64,000 bases of DNA from contig JAHDCC010000006.1 in assembly GCA_020630065.1 (NCBI GenBank), positions 125,695 to 189,694 on the forward strand. Direction: 5' to 3'. Source of the stretch: Acidimicrobiales bacterium (GTDB lineage: Bacteria; Actinomycetota; Acidimicrobiia; Acidimicrobiales; SZUA-35). The position numbers and the translations under genes are program-made. Below, piece after piece: positions 26,563 to 34,778 of the stretch (the stretch's first letter is position 1; each line of letters opens with the position of its first letter). Below the pieces are notes generated by a model. The model saw nothing but the letters and a program-made list of their open reading frames with translations. It ran no database searches and had not been told where the DNA came from.

Positions 26563-26588
26563 GTTTAGATGATAACCATCATCTAAAC
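26563..26588. promoter_or_regulatory. Likely TetR operator
   Basis: A perfect inverted repeat (arms 26563-26573 and 26578-26588, GTTTAGATGAT and its complement, spacer AACC) sits 18 bases upstream of the tetR ATG. Length and placement fit a TetR dimer site. The decayed copy of the operon keeps the right arm at 29107-29117 but has lost the left. Confidence 0.75.
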
Positions 26589-26793
26589 GAGCTTATTCCC
26601 AGAATTTAAGAAACAGCGGGAACTTTTGTCGAGGGCTTGGGATCAGAGCTAGGTGAATAGAAATAGATCAGATAGACCCCACTCCCAAATTTCGGGCGTC
26701 GGGGCTTGAACACGGAAAGCGACATGAATAGATCACAGAAGGAAATTTGGGCTACTAGGGTCAGACGCCGGTGGCGTGCCTGGGAGGACAAGA

Positions 26794-27312
26794 ATGAGAA
26801 GATCTGGTGGAGTTCTACGTTTAGTCACAGCCGTGACTCTTTTGGCTGGGTTGTTGCTGTCGGCACAGCCTGCGCCCGCAAATCAGATTGAAGAACCGGC
26901 AGTAGCGGTACCCCCGGTTGTAGATATTGACGACCCAGCTGTGCAGCACCTGATCGAAGAGTACGGCATCTCAGCTGAGCAGGCAGTCAGACAAGCCACG
27001 AATCAGATTCTGGCCGAAAAAGCCAACGCCGAGATGCCAGCCACTCTCAGGCGGCGTTATTCAGGAGTGAAGATCGAGCACGCCGATGGCGGCAAGGTCG
27101 AAGTCGGTGTTTCTGGCAAAGCAGACGACGTTGAGGCGTATTTCGCTAATCTGGGCGTGGCCAATATCGAAATCACCTCGCACGAATTCAACGAGTCAGA
27201 ACCTGCTGAAGGTCAGGAAGTTGGACGTGGCCAAACCTTCTCCGTTGCTACAACCAATTCGCAGCTTGGGGTGAACGTAATACAGTCCATTCTCAACTCC
27301 CTGCTCGTATGA
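26794..27312 (+). CDS. Secreted protein resembling a serine-protease propeptide
   Basis: ATG 26794 has GGGAGG six bases upstream and opens a typical signal peptide (LRLVTAVTLLAGLLLSAQPAPA). The 172-residue product then reads 'DPAVQHLIEEYGISAEQAVRQA' and 'MPATLRRRYSGVKIEHADGGKVEVGVSG', which resembles the prodomain of streptogrisin/alpha-lytic S1 proteases. No protease domain with a His-Asp-Ser triad follows. It may be a protease gene cut short near the IS remnants that begin 230 bases downstream, or an independent inhibitor-like prodomain protein. The similarity is by eye. The end 'GVNVIQSILNSLLV' looks like a natural terminus rather than a break. Confidence 0.6.
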   Translation: MRRSGGVLRLVTAVTLLAGLLLSAQPAPANQIEEPAVAVPPVVDIDDPAVQHLIEEYGISAEQAVRQATNQILAEKANAEMPATLRRRYSGVKIEHADGGKVEVGVSGKADDVEAYFANLGVANIEITSHEFNESEPAEGQEVGRGQTFSVATTNSQLGVNVIQSILNSLLV

Positions 27313-27435
27313 ACACAAATGAAGATCCCGTATCCTCCGGGGTAGTAGCGTTGCTGACTATTCTCCGCCGGAATATGTGGGTGACGCAGAATGTATCGAG
27401 TGGATATAAGCTGACGGGGGTGTGTTTGTTGTGGG

Positions 27436-27465
27436 CCAGTTAGTTTGGGAGTAACTGGTTTGTCT
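27436..27465 (+). terminator. Possible terminator after the secreted prodomain-like gene
   Basis: CCAGTTA at 27436-27442 pairs with TAACTGG at 27452-27458 and is followed by a T/G-rich tract (TTTGTCTGGTGTTT). It is a modest 7-bp stem. Bases 27313-27435 and 27466-27539 show no gene. Confidence 0.4.
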
Positions 27466-27539
27466 GGTGTTTAAGAACCGGTCGGGCGCTACGCAAACCA
27501 CGAGTACGCACCCGCCGCAAAGCGTGGCATCACGTCACA

Positions 27540-28042
27540 TCAGAAACACTGCTCACTCGATGACCTACCGAAGCCGAAGACCGGGTCGTGGCGGGGCGCT
27601 GGGAAGGCGATCTGATCATCGGGTTAGAACGCTCAGCGATTGGTACGCTAGTCGAGCGAACAACCAGGTTCACCTGCCACGCGGGCCCGGCTACCGGTAC
27701 AAACACAGAACCAAGAACAGCCCTGCCCTCGGCGGCTATGAGCCACAACGATGAAAAAGCTTGGTGAAATCCATGACTGATCTGCTAGTCAGCACGCCTG
27801 TATTCTTCGTAGGCGCTCAGAGTCCTCGGCAGCGAAGAACAAATGAGAACATCAGCGGCCTGCTCCACTGCTACTTCCCCAAGGGCACCGACCTATCACG
27901 CTGGACCGCCGACGAACTCTTGGTCGTTGCGGACACTATCAACAACCGGCCCAGAAAGGTCCTCAATTGGAGAGCACCATCAGAGGTCTTCAACGAGCAG
28001 ATAGACTCACTTCAACAAGCCAATGATGCGTCGACTATTTGA
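27540..28042 (+). pseudogene. IS30-family transposase remnant
   Basis: Two parts of an IS30 transposase are recognisable in different frames. The first, about 27563-27720, reads '[18 protein letters not shown]' and '[15 protein letters not shown]', the catalytic-core start with the first DDE Asp. The second, about 27800-28042, reads 'AQSPRQRRTNENISGLLH' and 'YFPKGTDLS', holding the final Glu, followed by 'NNRPRKVLNWRAPSEVF'. The middle of the core, with the second Asp, is missing and the 5' third is not found, so the element is dead. Inverted repeats could not be defined. Confidence 0.85.
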
Positions 28043-28338
28043 ATCTAGAACAATACATGTCCGACCGGTTTGCTAAACAAATCCAGAAATACCGGATGAA
28101 ACAATCCGTCGGACGGACCGGGGTGTGTTGGGACAACTCGGTAGCCGAATCGTTCTTCTTATCGTTGAAACGAGAACTCGTTCACCGTTACCGGTTCGCC
28201 GACCGGGCCGGAGCCAAACAAAAAATATTTGCTTGGACTAACCGGTACGACAACCAACGGCTCCACTCTACTCTTGGCTAACGGACACCGGTAGCGTACG
28301 AACAAAATCAACAACACGCAGCGATAAAAGCTGCTTAA
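28039..28338 (+). pseudogene. IS3-family transposase C-terminal fragment with in-frame stop
   Basis: The fragment 'QSVGRTGVCWDNSVAESFF', 'LKRELVHRYRF' and 'WTNRYDNQRLHSTLG' is the C-terminal part of an IS3-group OrfB integrase, including the terminal catalytic Glu. A TAA at 28279-28281 interrupts the usual LG-Y-RTPVAYE sequence exactly where a Tyr codon is expected; the same frame then continues 'RTPVAYEQNQ' to a second stop at 28336. It abuts the IS30 remnant, so one element may have inserted into or recombined with the other. The upstream two-thirds of the transposase is absent. Confidence 0.85.
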
Positions 28339-28410
28339 CCGAGTAACCGGAAAACGGGGAACTTCAGGCTGCATAGCGAAGAGGCAATTGTCGCCTCTAT
28401 CCATTGTTTA

Positions 28411-28771
28411 CGAACTTCCGTAATGCTGAACCCGCCAAAAGCGACGTAGCTATCTGGATGTGTCCGCCTCTACTACCTCTCGGATTATCCCGGCTTGTTT
28501 ATGGAGTGCCCGGTTCGCTCCCGGGCTTAAACTGTCTTCGAGTAGTTTGCGCGGCGGCGTCCCGAATGGCCTTCGATCTCACCTCTGCAATGGTGAGGGT
28601 GGTGCCATTTTTTCTTGTGAATCGGCCGGACGAAAGGATAATGTTTCGTCGGGTCTCGATTGGGTCGAGGAGCCGTCCTAACTCGTCTTGAGCGTGGTCG
28701 ATCTCTTCCAGCGACTGCACAAATATGACGTCGGCGAGTGTTCTAATGCCGGTCGCCGGTGACGAAAAAGA
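28411..28771 (-). pseudogene. Degraded copy of the MOSC-domain gene
   Basis: Translated on the minus strand this block reads 'QSLEEIDHAQDELGRLLDPI' and 'ETRRNIILSSGRFTRKNGTT', clearly homologous to the intact MOSC gene at 24768-25214. A frameshift follows, after which 'KLLEDSLSPGANRALHKQAG' continues in another frame. The 5' end is fused to a scrap of the membrane protein gene ('PFGVFFF', about 28760-28795). It encodes no full protein. Together with the tetR remnant it is a decayed second copy of the whole operon, shortened by a deletion. Confidence 0.85.
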
Positions 28772-28802
28772 AGACACCAAACGGGCATTGGAGTGGTAGC
28801 CG

Positions 28803-29074
28803 GTGATGAATTGGTCTGGGCGTAGTTATCAGGTTGGGTGGGATCGGCGCTAATATGGGGATCTAGTAGCTGGCTGAAGGCACTCTCGAAAGCGATGTCG
28901 ATTCAGTTCTTCTTTCGAATCGAAGTGTCACTATAACCCCCTCCATGGGTCAGGTTCGCTGCGTTCATTACCGAGGCAACACTCGTTTGGCCGATGTCGT
29001 TCGCTCGTATTTGTTGAGCTGCCTGGTCGATGATGAGTTGATGCCGTTGTTCTTGACCTGGTTGGATACTCGCA
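28803..29074 (-). pseudogene. Degraded copy of the tetR gene
   Basis: From an ATG at 29074 the copy matches the intact regulator (MRVSNQVK), loses one base, and resumes in a new frame as 'RHQLIIDQAAQQIRANDIGQ' and 'TSVASVMNAANLTHGGG'. It shifts again within the recognition helix and ends as 'FSQLLDPHISADPTQPDN'. GGAGG and the right half of the operator palindrome are kept upstream. The ligand domain is deleted, with the block running straight into membrane-protein and MOSC remnants. It cannot make a working repressor. Confidence 0.87.
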
Positions 29075-29137
29075 TGAAACCTCCGAGTCCGTTTTGGTGA
29101 CAACCATCATCTAAACGGTTCTTTTCCAGAGAACCTA

Positions 29138-29177
29138 AAACCCTCTGATAAACCAGTTTGATGTCATCAGAGGGTTT
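29138..29177 (-). terminator. Hairpin downstream of the glucosidase-ATPase genes
   Basis: A perfect 12-bp stem (29138-29149 and 29166-29177) encloses a 16-base loop. On the minus strand it is followed by TTTTAGG, so it probably ends the bgl/msmK transcript. 29178-29292 contains no gene. Confidence 0.55.
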
Positions 29178-29292
29178 GATTGGTGTATCCGAAGTGCCCC
29201 TTGTTGGTCAACACGGGTGTTCGGCTGTGTGTTCTAGGCCACCCATTCGTTCGGATGAGTGGAAACCCGAGTATTTCGATCTATTCGGTTAT

Positions 29293-30426
29293 CTATAGCC
29301 TGCGGCCGGTCGTTGAACTAAACATATGGATGTGGCCTGGGTCCACAGTAAAGCTGACGGCTTCGCCTTCCGATGGGATTGGCGTATCACCGTAGGACTT
29401 GACGAGAACTCGGTCTTGGTCAGATCTATCTGGTCGGTGTTCAACTTTGTGTAGATGGATTCCGTCGACCTCAAGATGAACGAGGCTTTCCGAACCGAGC
29501 ATTTCGACCAAACGCACCATAGCTGGAGTGCCGTCACCTGGCTTCGCTATCTTAAGGTGCTCAGGGCGGACCCCGATGATCACCTCTCCGGGTTTGGCTT
29601 TGCCGCCGCTGATCATCGTTCCATGATGATCTAGTATCTCATGCATGCCAGAGTCGGAAACGATTTCGAGGGCACCAGAATGGCCGATCAATCCGCTAAA
29701 CAAGTTCATAGGTGGAGAGCCGATGAATCCCGCAACAAACACATTTGATGGCGTTGAATACAATTCACCTGGGGTTGAGATTTGTTGCAGTTCACCTTCG
29801 TTCATCACCGCAACTCGATGTCCCATGGTCATCGCTTCGACCTGATCGTGGGTGACGTAGAACATCGTGGTGCCGAGGTTCTGTTGCAGCTCCTTTATCT
29901 CGCTACGCATCGCTACTCGTAGTTTCGCGTCAAGATTCGAGAGTGGCTCGTCCATAAGAAAGACCTTAGGTTGACGCACCATCGCCCGACCCATGGCCAC
30001 CCGTTGTCGCTGGCCACCTGAGAGTTGCCGAGGTTTTCGGTCGATTAATTCGCCTAGTTGGAGTTGGGAAGCAACGGTAAGCACACGTTCGCGGATTTTA
30101 GCTTTAGGCATCTTTGCAAGTCTTAAGGGGTAGCTCAGGTTTTGCCCAACAGACATGTGGGGGTAGAGCGCATAGTTCTGGAAAACCATCGCAATCCCTC
30201 GGTCCTTGGCACTCAGCTCATTGATTACCTGATCTCCGACTCGAAGTTCACCTTCGGTGATATCTTCCAAACCAGCAAGCATCCGAAGTGTAGTTGACTT
30301 GCCACAACCAGACGGCCCGACAACAACAAGGAGTTCGCCGTGGGCCACCTCCAAGTTGAGTTCCTTTACGGCGGTAGTCTCCGCCGAGAAACGTTTTGTG
30401 ACGTCCTTAAACGTGATGGTATTCAT
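29293..30426 (-). CDS. MsmK/UgpC-type sugar ABC transporter ATPase
   Basis: The 377-residue protein has the ABC core (Walker A GPSGCGKST, Q-loop VFQNYALYPHMSV, signature LSGGQRQRVAMGRA, Walker B VFLMDEPLSNLDAK) and a C-terminal MOP/TOBE regulatory domain ('VIIGVRPEHLKIAK') typical of the CUT1 sugar importers. It lies one base after the glucosidase and on the opposite strand from the binding protein and permeases at 33237-36863, which lack their own ATPase, so it most likely powers that importer. In actinobacteria one MsmK-type ATPase can serve several sugar transporters. Confidence 0.92.
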   Translation of the reverse strand: MNTITFKDVTKRFSAETTAVKELNLEVAHGELLVVVGPSGCGKSTTLRMLAGLEDITEGELRVGDQVINELSAKDRGIAMVFQNYALYPHMSVGQNLSYPLRLAKMPKAKIRERVLTVASQLQLGELIDRKPRQLSGGQRQRVAMGRAMVRQPKVFLMDEPLSNLDAKLRVAMRSEIKELQQNLGTTMFYVTHDQVEAMTMGHRVAVMNEGELQQISTPGELYSTPSNVFVAGFIGSPPMNLFSGLIGHSGALEIVSDSGMHEILDHHGTMISGGKAKPGEVIIGVRPEHLKIAKPGDGTPAMVRLVEMLGSESLVHLEVDGIHLHKVEHRPDRSDQDRVLVKSYGDTPIPSEGEAVSFTVDPGHIHMFSSTTGRRL

Positions 30427-30427
30427 G

Positions 30428-31897
30428 TCATGCGCTTTCTGGGTTGGGAAGAAAGATAGGTTCTACGGGCCAAGTGTTTAGTGGGCCTCCAGTCATGTCA
30501 GCAGCGGGAATAGAGATCTCGTTCGAGGAGATAACGGAGGAGAACCAATCGGCGCTGAGTTTCGGTATTCTCTCCAAGGTTTCAAAGTTGACTTCGACCA
30601 ACCCGAAGCGACCGGTATAGCCCCAGGCCCATTCGAAGTTGTCGAATAGCGACCAGGCAAGGTAACCAACGATAGGCACTCCGTTGTCGATGGCTGAATG
30701 GACCTGGGCGATATGACGACGGAGGTAGTCGATTCGGTCTTGGTCGTTGATCTGGTTTCCGATTCGCTTCTGGTCGGGCATTGCTGCACCGTTTTCGGTG
30801 ATCATGAGGGCGGGGAAGTTGTAGTCGTCATTGAGTCTCCGTAGGAGTTTTCCGAATGATGGAGGGTGAATTTCCCAATCCATATCTGTAGTGCCAAATT
30901 CTTTTGTTTGTGGGGAATCGTCGGCTGATACGACATTCCGAGTGTAAAAGTTAATTCCCAACAAGTCCACTGGGTCGGAGATGATTTGGAGATCACCTTC
31001 GAGCACTTCGGATTGGTCCCATCCTAGCTGTTGTGCCGTCTCGGCTGGGTAGCCCATTCCACTAATGGGCTCTACATACCAGCGGTTTTCGAGGTCGTCT
31101 TGTGTCTGGGCTTGTGCTTGGTCTTGGGGAGAGTTGGTTGCTGGTTCAATCGAGGTGAAGTTGAGGACGATCGCGACTTTGGCCTTTGGGGCTAGGCTAC
31201 GAATGCGCTGGCTCGCTAGTCCGTGGGCAAGGAGCAGATAGTGGGAAGCCGTCAAGTAATCGTCCATCGATTGTTTACCAGGAGCGTGTTCCCCGGAAAG
31301 GTAGCCGTGGTTGGCTGAGACGAACGGTTCGTTCAGGGTCGTCCAAGTTTCTACACGGTCCCCTAACCGTTCAACAGTGGCTTCGGCATAGTCTGCAAAA
31401 GCGTAGGCTGTTTGTCGATTTGTCCACCCCCCTTGGTCTTCGAGCGCTTGTGGGAGGTCCCAATGGTAAAGTGTCGGGAACGGAGTAATTCCTGCTTCGA
31501 GGAGTTCGTCGACTAAGCGATCGTAGAAACCGATCCCCGCTTCGTTTACTTCGCCGCCGATAGTTGGCAGGACCCGGGTCCAGGCAATCGAGAAACGATA
31601 TGCGGAAAGGCCTAAGTCTTTCATCAGGGCGACGTCGTTGCGGTAGAGTTCGTAATGGCCGCATGCTTTGTCGCCGTTGGATCCGTCGACGATATTTCCT
31701 GGTACCGAGCAAAACCGGTCCCAGATGCTTTCGGATTTTCCGTCAGCGTCGTGTGCGCCTTCGATTTGGAACGACGATGTTGCTGAGCCCCAGATGAAGT
31801 GTTCGGGGAATTTTCGAACTTCAATGTCGTCATCCAGCTCGACATTGGTGCCAGTAGCAAAACTGGATACGTTTCCATAAATAGGTTTTGGGGTCAA
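30428..31897 (-). CDS. bglA: Beta-glucosidase, glycoside hydrolase family 1
   Basis: This 489-residue cytoplasmic enzyme hydrolyses beta-linked glucosides. The acid/base Glu is E190 in 'TTLNEPFVSANHGYLSG' and the nucleophile is E368 in 'LMITENGAAM', both in canonical GH1 context. 'FPEHFIWGSATSSFQIEGA' is the N-terminal GH1 signature. No signal peptide, so substrates such as cellobiose or other beta-glucosides must first be imported, fitting the adjacent transporter. The start is TTG 31897, with a GGAAAG upstream and no in-frame ATG before the conserved domain; the first 27 residues are extra compared with the family. Confidence 0.93.
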   Translation of the reverse strand: MTPKPIYGNVSSFATGTNVELDDDIEVRKFPEHFIWGSATSSFQIEGAHDADGKSESIWDRFCSVPGNIVDGSNGDKACGHYELYRNDVALMKDLGLSAYRFSIAWTRVLPTIGGEVNEAGIGFYDRLVDELLEAGITPFPTLYHWDLPQALEDQGGWTNRQTAYAFADYAEATVERLGDRVETWTTLNEPFVSANHGYLSGEHAPGKQSMDDYLTASHYLLLAHGLASQRIRSLAPKAKVAIVLNFTSIEPATNSPQDQAQAQTQDDLENRWYVEPISGMGYPAETAQQLGWDQSEVLEGDLQIISDPVDLLGINFYTRNVVSADDSPQTKEFGTTDMDWEIHPPSFGKLLRRLNDDYNFPALMITENGAAMPDQKRIGNQINDQDRIDYLRRHIAQVHSAIDNGVPIVGYLAWSLFDNFEWAWGYTGRFGLVEVNFETLERIPKLSADWFSSVISSNEISIPAADMTGGPLNTWPVEPIFLPNPESA

Positions 31898-32021
31898 TTT
31901 TTATCGCTTTCCGCTACGAATTAATCTAAATGGTTTCGCCAGGTCGCTGGAAATATTGCCTGTTTTTAACGCATTTTATGTAATTTTACTACAATACTTG
32001 TGGTTGTGGCAAATATTTCCC

Positions 32022-32050
32022 TTGACCATGTGACGCCCTTCATGTAATCA
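32022..32050 (+). promoter_or_regulatory. Sigma70-like promoter for the LacI regulator
   Basis: TTGACC (32022-32027) and TAATCA (32045-32050) are separated by 17 bases. The expected start point falls inside the adjoining operator-like palindrome. The rest of the divergent gap 31898-32124 is A/T-rich; a second promoter for bglA is expected there but no clear boxes were found. Confidence 0.5.
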
Positions 32051-32064
32051 TGGAAACGGTTCCA
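32051..32064. promoter_or_regulatory. LacI-type operator
   Basis: TGGAAACGGTTCCA is an even-centred palindrome with central CG, matching 12 of 14 positions, the form recognised by LacI/GalR proteins. A half-site (TTGGAACCGT) follows at 32079-32088. Its place over the likely transcription start of the regulator and in front of bglA fits negative control by the LacI protein encoded next to it. Confidence 0.65.
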
Positions 32065-32124
32065 ATGCAAGGGGGTATTGGAACCGTCGAGCTTTGTGAA
32101 GCTCGAAGGATGAAATGTTCAATC

Positions 32125-33144
32125 ATGAATCAACCTGAAAGAAACACGTTAAACACACCGGTGACACTCGGAGAAGTTGCGCAGCTAAGTGGCGTCTCTA
32201 GAGCGACAGCCTCTCGGGCTCTCAACGGTCGAGAAGGTGTGAAACAAGATGTCAGAGAGCGAGTGCAGCTCGTCGCTAAATCACTTGGATACAGGCCTAA
32301 CAAAGCAGCTAAGAACCTGTCGAGCGGACGTTCATCAATTATCGGCCTCGTCATGCCATCCGAAGAGCTGATCGTCGACCCCTACGCCATTTCGCTTCTA
32401 CAGGCCGTTGCCAAGAAAGCGGAGGAGCGAGACGAAGGTCTGATGTTGATGTTGAGTCACGACGAGCCGACCCTTGCAGTCCGCAATACGTTAATGGACG
32501 GTCTTATCGATGGCGTGATCTTGAGTTCGGTCGCTGTCGGATCAGAGTGGGTAGAAGACATGCTAGATGCTCAGATACCCAAGGTCCTCATCGGGGCGCA
32601 CCCGTTTCGTGACGACATTCATTGTGTAAACGTTGAGAACTTTGAGGCCACCGTCTCGATTGTGGATCACCTTTTCGACCAAGGCCTACGACGGATAGCG
32701 AACATCACGGGTTGTCCGTCTCGAGTCGACGCTATCGAACGAGCGAAAGGCTTCCGGGTAGCGCACGAACGACGTGGCGTCCCCATCGACGAATCACTCA
32801 TTCGTGAGGGAGACTTTACCCAGGCTGTAGCATGTCGCCTGACCGAGGAACTGCTAAAACTTGAACCGGAAGCGATCGTCGCCGCCAACGACGAGAGCGC
32901 TATCGGGGCAATACGAGCCGTGGAACGCATCGGGCAACGGGTCCCCGATGACATTGCCGTTGTTGGGTTTGATGGAATCACATTTGATCAAGGGTTTGAC
33001 CAGGACCTCACTACGGTGTGTCAACCCTTTGAAGAGTTAGCCGGACTAGCAGTCTCGACCCTTGTCTCGATTCTGTCCGGAGAGAGCCCCCCTTTGGAGC
33101 AGATGATAGCTCCGCAATTGCGGATAGGTGGAACATCAATTTGA
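32125..33144 (+). CDS. LacI-family transcriptional regulator
   Basis: The protein (339 residues from ATG 32125) has a LacI helix-turn-helix with hinge: 'TLGEVAQLSGVSRATASRALNG' and 'VAKSLGYRPNKAAKNLSSG', followed by a periplasmic-binding-protein-like sugar domain ('IIGLVMPSEELIVDPYA', 'AIVAANDESAIGAIRAVERI', 'VVGFDGI'). Earlier in-frame ATGs at 32050 and 32110 exist, but 32050 overlaps the promoter -10 box. It divides the bgl genes from the transporter genes and probably represses both until a beta-glucoside breakdown product binds. Confidence 0.9.
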   Translation: MNQPERNTLNTPVTLGEVAQLSGVSRATASRALNGREGVKQDVRERVQLVAKSLGYRPNKAAKNLSSGRSSIIGLVMPSEELIVDPYAISLLQAVAKKAEERDEGLMLMLSHDEPTLAVRNTLMDGLIDGVILSSVAVGSEWVEDMLDAQIPKVLIGAHPFRDDIHCVNVENFEATVSIVDHLFDQGLRRIANITGCPSRVDAIERAKGFRVAHERRGVPIDESLIREGDFTQAVACRLTEELLKLEPEAIVAANDESAIGAIRAVERIGQRVPDDIAVVGFDGITFDQGFDQDLTTVCQPFEELAGLAVSTLVSILSGESPPLEQMIAPQLRIGGTSI

Positions 33145-33236
33145 GGACCTGTCCCCCAATAAGTTTATCGGTTAGCCATCTGAACGAAGGTTGCCGATTG
33201 TTCGAATTTACTGTCAATAGATAATGAGGAGAGAAC

Positions 33237-34703
33237 ATGAAATTATTAAAACGAAGACGGCTTGGTCGTCTTAAGACTAGTTTGGCGTTGCTGCTAACGC
33301 TTGGGCTGCTGGCAGCCGCCTGCGGCGGTAGTAGTGAAAACGCTGATTCTTCCGAGAGTAGTTCCGATCGGAGCGATTCTAATGAGGGTGAAAGCTCTTC
33401 GGGGGATCGAGTAGAGATTCGCTGGTTCGTAGGTTTAGGCACAGGCTCACAAGAAGAGCAGATCGATGGACAAGAAAAGATTATCGAGGAATTTAACGAC
33501 AGTCAGGACCAAATTGAGCTGGTAGTCGAATTCGTCGACAACGGCACAGCCAGCAGTGTTCTGGCTACACAAATCGCTGCAGGGAATGCCCCGGACATCA
33601 TAGGCCCTGTTGGCCTCGGAGGTTCGAACGCCTTCGCCGGTCAGTACCTCGACCTATCCGGGCTGATTGAGTCGACGGGATACGACATCGAACGCTTTGA
33701 CGAGACCAGTGAGATCTACCGGGATGACGATGGATTGACCGGCATACCGTTCGCGGTTTTTCCATCCGCCATGTACTACAACAAAGATCTCTTTGACGAA
33801 GCCGGACTTCCGTACCCTCCTGCGGCATATGGTGACGGAGGAATTACGACCTACGGCGAAGGTACAGAATGGGAAGGCGAGTGGAACTACGATAAGGTCG
33901 AAGAAATTTCAAAAATCCTCTCCGTCGATGTTAATGGCAACGATGCCAACAGTCCAGAATACGACAAGACCGCAATCGAACAGTTCGGCTACGTGAACCA
34001 GTTTACGGAAGACCCAGCTGCAATGGGTAGCCACTTTGGGGCAGGTTCTGTTGTGTCTCCCGACGACACCGCAAAGATTCCAGATCAGTGGGTTGCTCAA
34101 TGGAAGTGGTATCAGAACATGATCCACAATCTTGGTGCGGCGCCTAGCTTTGAGTACCAGGAAAGCGAAGTCATGGCCGGCAATGCATTTAATAGCGGTC
34201 GTGTAGCGATGGCCAATACACACCTCTGGTACACTTGCTGTCTTGCCGACGAAGACGGGAACTTTCGAGACAACTGGGATCTCGCTGCGTTACCAAACTA
34301 CGAAGGTACTGTCGTGTCCAAGTTTCACGGAGACACCTTCCGTATCCATGAAGAGAGCGAACACCCGGAAGAAGCTTTCGAGGTGCTGGTTTATCTACAG
34401 GACACAGCGGGGCTTGAACTTCTGTCCATCTACGGAGCTATGCCTGCAGACTCCGGTGGCGCAGGCAACTTCTTCGTTGAGCTTGATCAACAGTTTACCC
34501 AAGATGTGAACTGGGACGTGATCATCGATGGTCTGGACTACCCCGATGTGCCAAACCACGAAGCCAATATGCCTAACTTCCTTGAGGCAGACGCTCGAAT
34601 CAAGGAGCTGAAAGACCCGATCCTGTCAGATCCCGATTTTGATATCGATGCGGCTGTTAAAGAGCTCGAATCCGACTTGGACGAAATCTGGTCTGAGGGA
34701 TAA
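33237..34703 (+). CDS. Sugar-binding lipoprotein of a CUT1 ABC importer
   Basis: The 488-residue protein begins with a lipoprotein signal (LALLLTLGLLAAACGG; Cys of LAAAC would be lipidated) and a Ser/Asp/Glu-rich linker. The mature part is a type 1 solute-binding protein: 'IRWFVGLGTGSQEEQIDGQ', 'ELVVEFVDNGTASSVLATQIAAGNAPDII', 'GIPFAVFPSAMYYNKDLFDEAG' and 'SGRVAMANTHLW'. AGGAGA lies a few bases before the ATG. It captures a sugar outside the membrane for the permeases encoded downstream. The neighbouring GH1 enzyme suggests a beta-glucoside ligand. Confidence 0.9.
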   Translation: MKLLKRRRLGRLKTSLALLLTLGLLAAACGGSSENADSSESSSDRSDSNEGESSSGDRVEIRWFVGLGTGSQEEQIDGQEKIIEEFNDSQDQIELVVEFVDNGTASSVLATQIAAGNAPDIIGPVGLGGSNAFAGQYLDLSGLIESTGYDIERFDETSEIYRDDDGLTGIPFAVFPSAMYYNKDLFDEAGLPYPPAAYGDGGITTYGEGTEWEGEWNYDKVEEISKILSVDVNGNDANSPEYDKTAIEQFGYVNQFTEDPAAMGSHFGAGSVVSPDDTAKIPDQWVAQWKWYQNMIHNLGAAPSFEYQESEVMAGNAFNSGRVAMANTHLWYTCCLADEDGNFRDNWDLAALPNYEGTVVSKFHGDTFRIHEESEHPEEAFEVLVYLQDTAGLELLSIYGAMPADSGGAGNFFVELDQQFTQDVNWDVIIDGLDYPDVPNHEANMPNFLEADARIKELKDPILSDPDFDIDAAVKELESDLDEIWSEG

Positions 34704-34711
34704 GACATTAT

Positions 34712-34747
34712 GGTAGTCCCAGAAGGCTAAGTTCTTCTGGGACTACC
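34712..34747 (+). promoter_or_regulatory. Intercistronic hairpin between binding protein and permease genes
   Basis: A perfect 14-bp stem (34712-34725 with 34734-34747, 8-base loop) lies in the 75-base gap. No T run follows. Hairpins at this spot in sugar-transport operons commonly stabilise the upstream message or reduce downstream expression, giving excess binding protein over permease; that role is inferred here. Confidence 0.65.
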
Positions 34748-34778
34748 GCCAACGACGTTTGCTAAGTAAGGAAGCCCA

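Noticed and set aside
27467-27754. A 95-codon plus-strand frame over the IS30 remnant
   Set aside because: It is out of frame with the recognisable transposase; the homologous residues lie in another frame.
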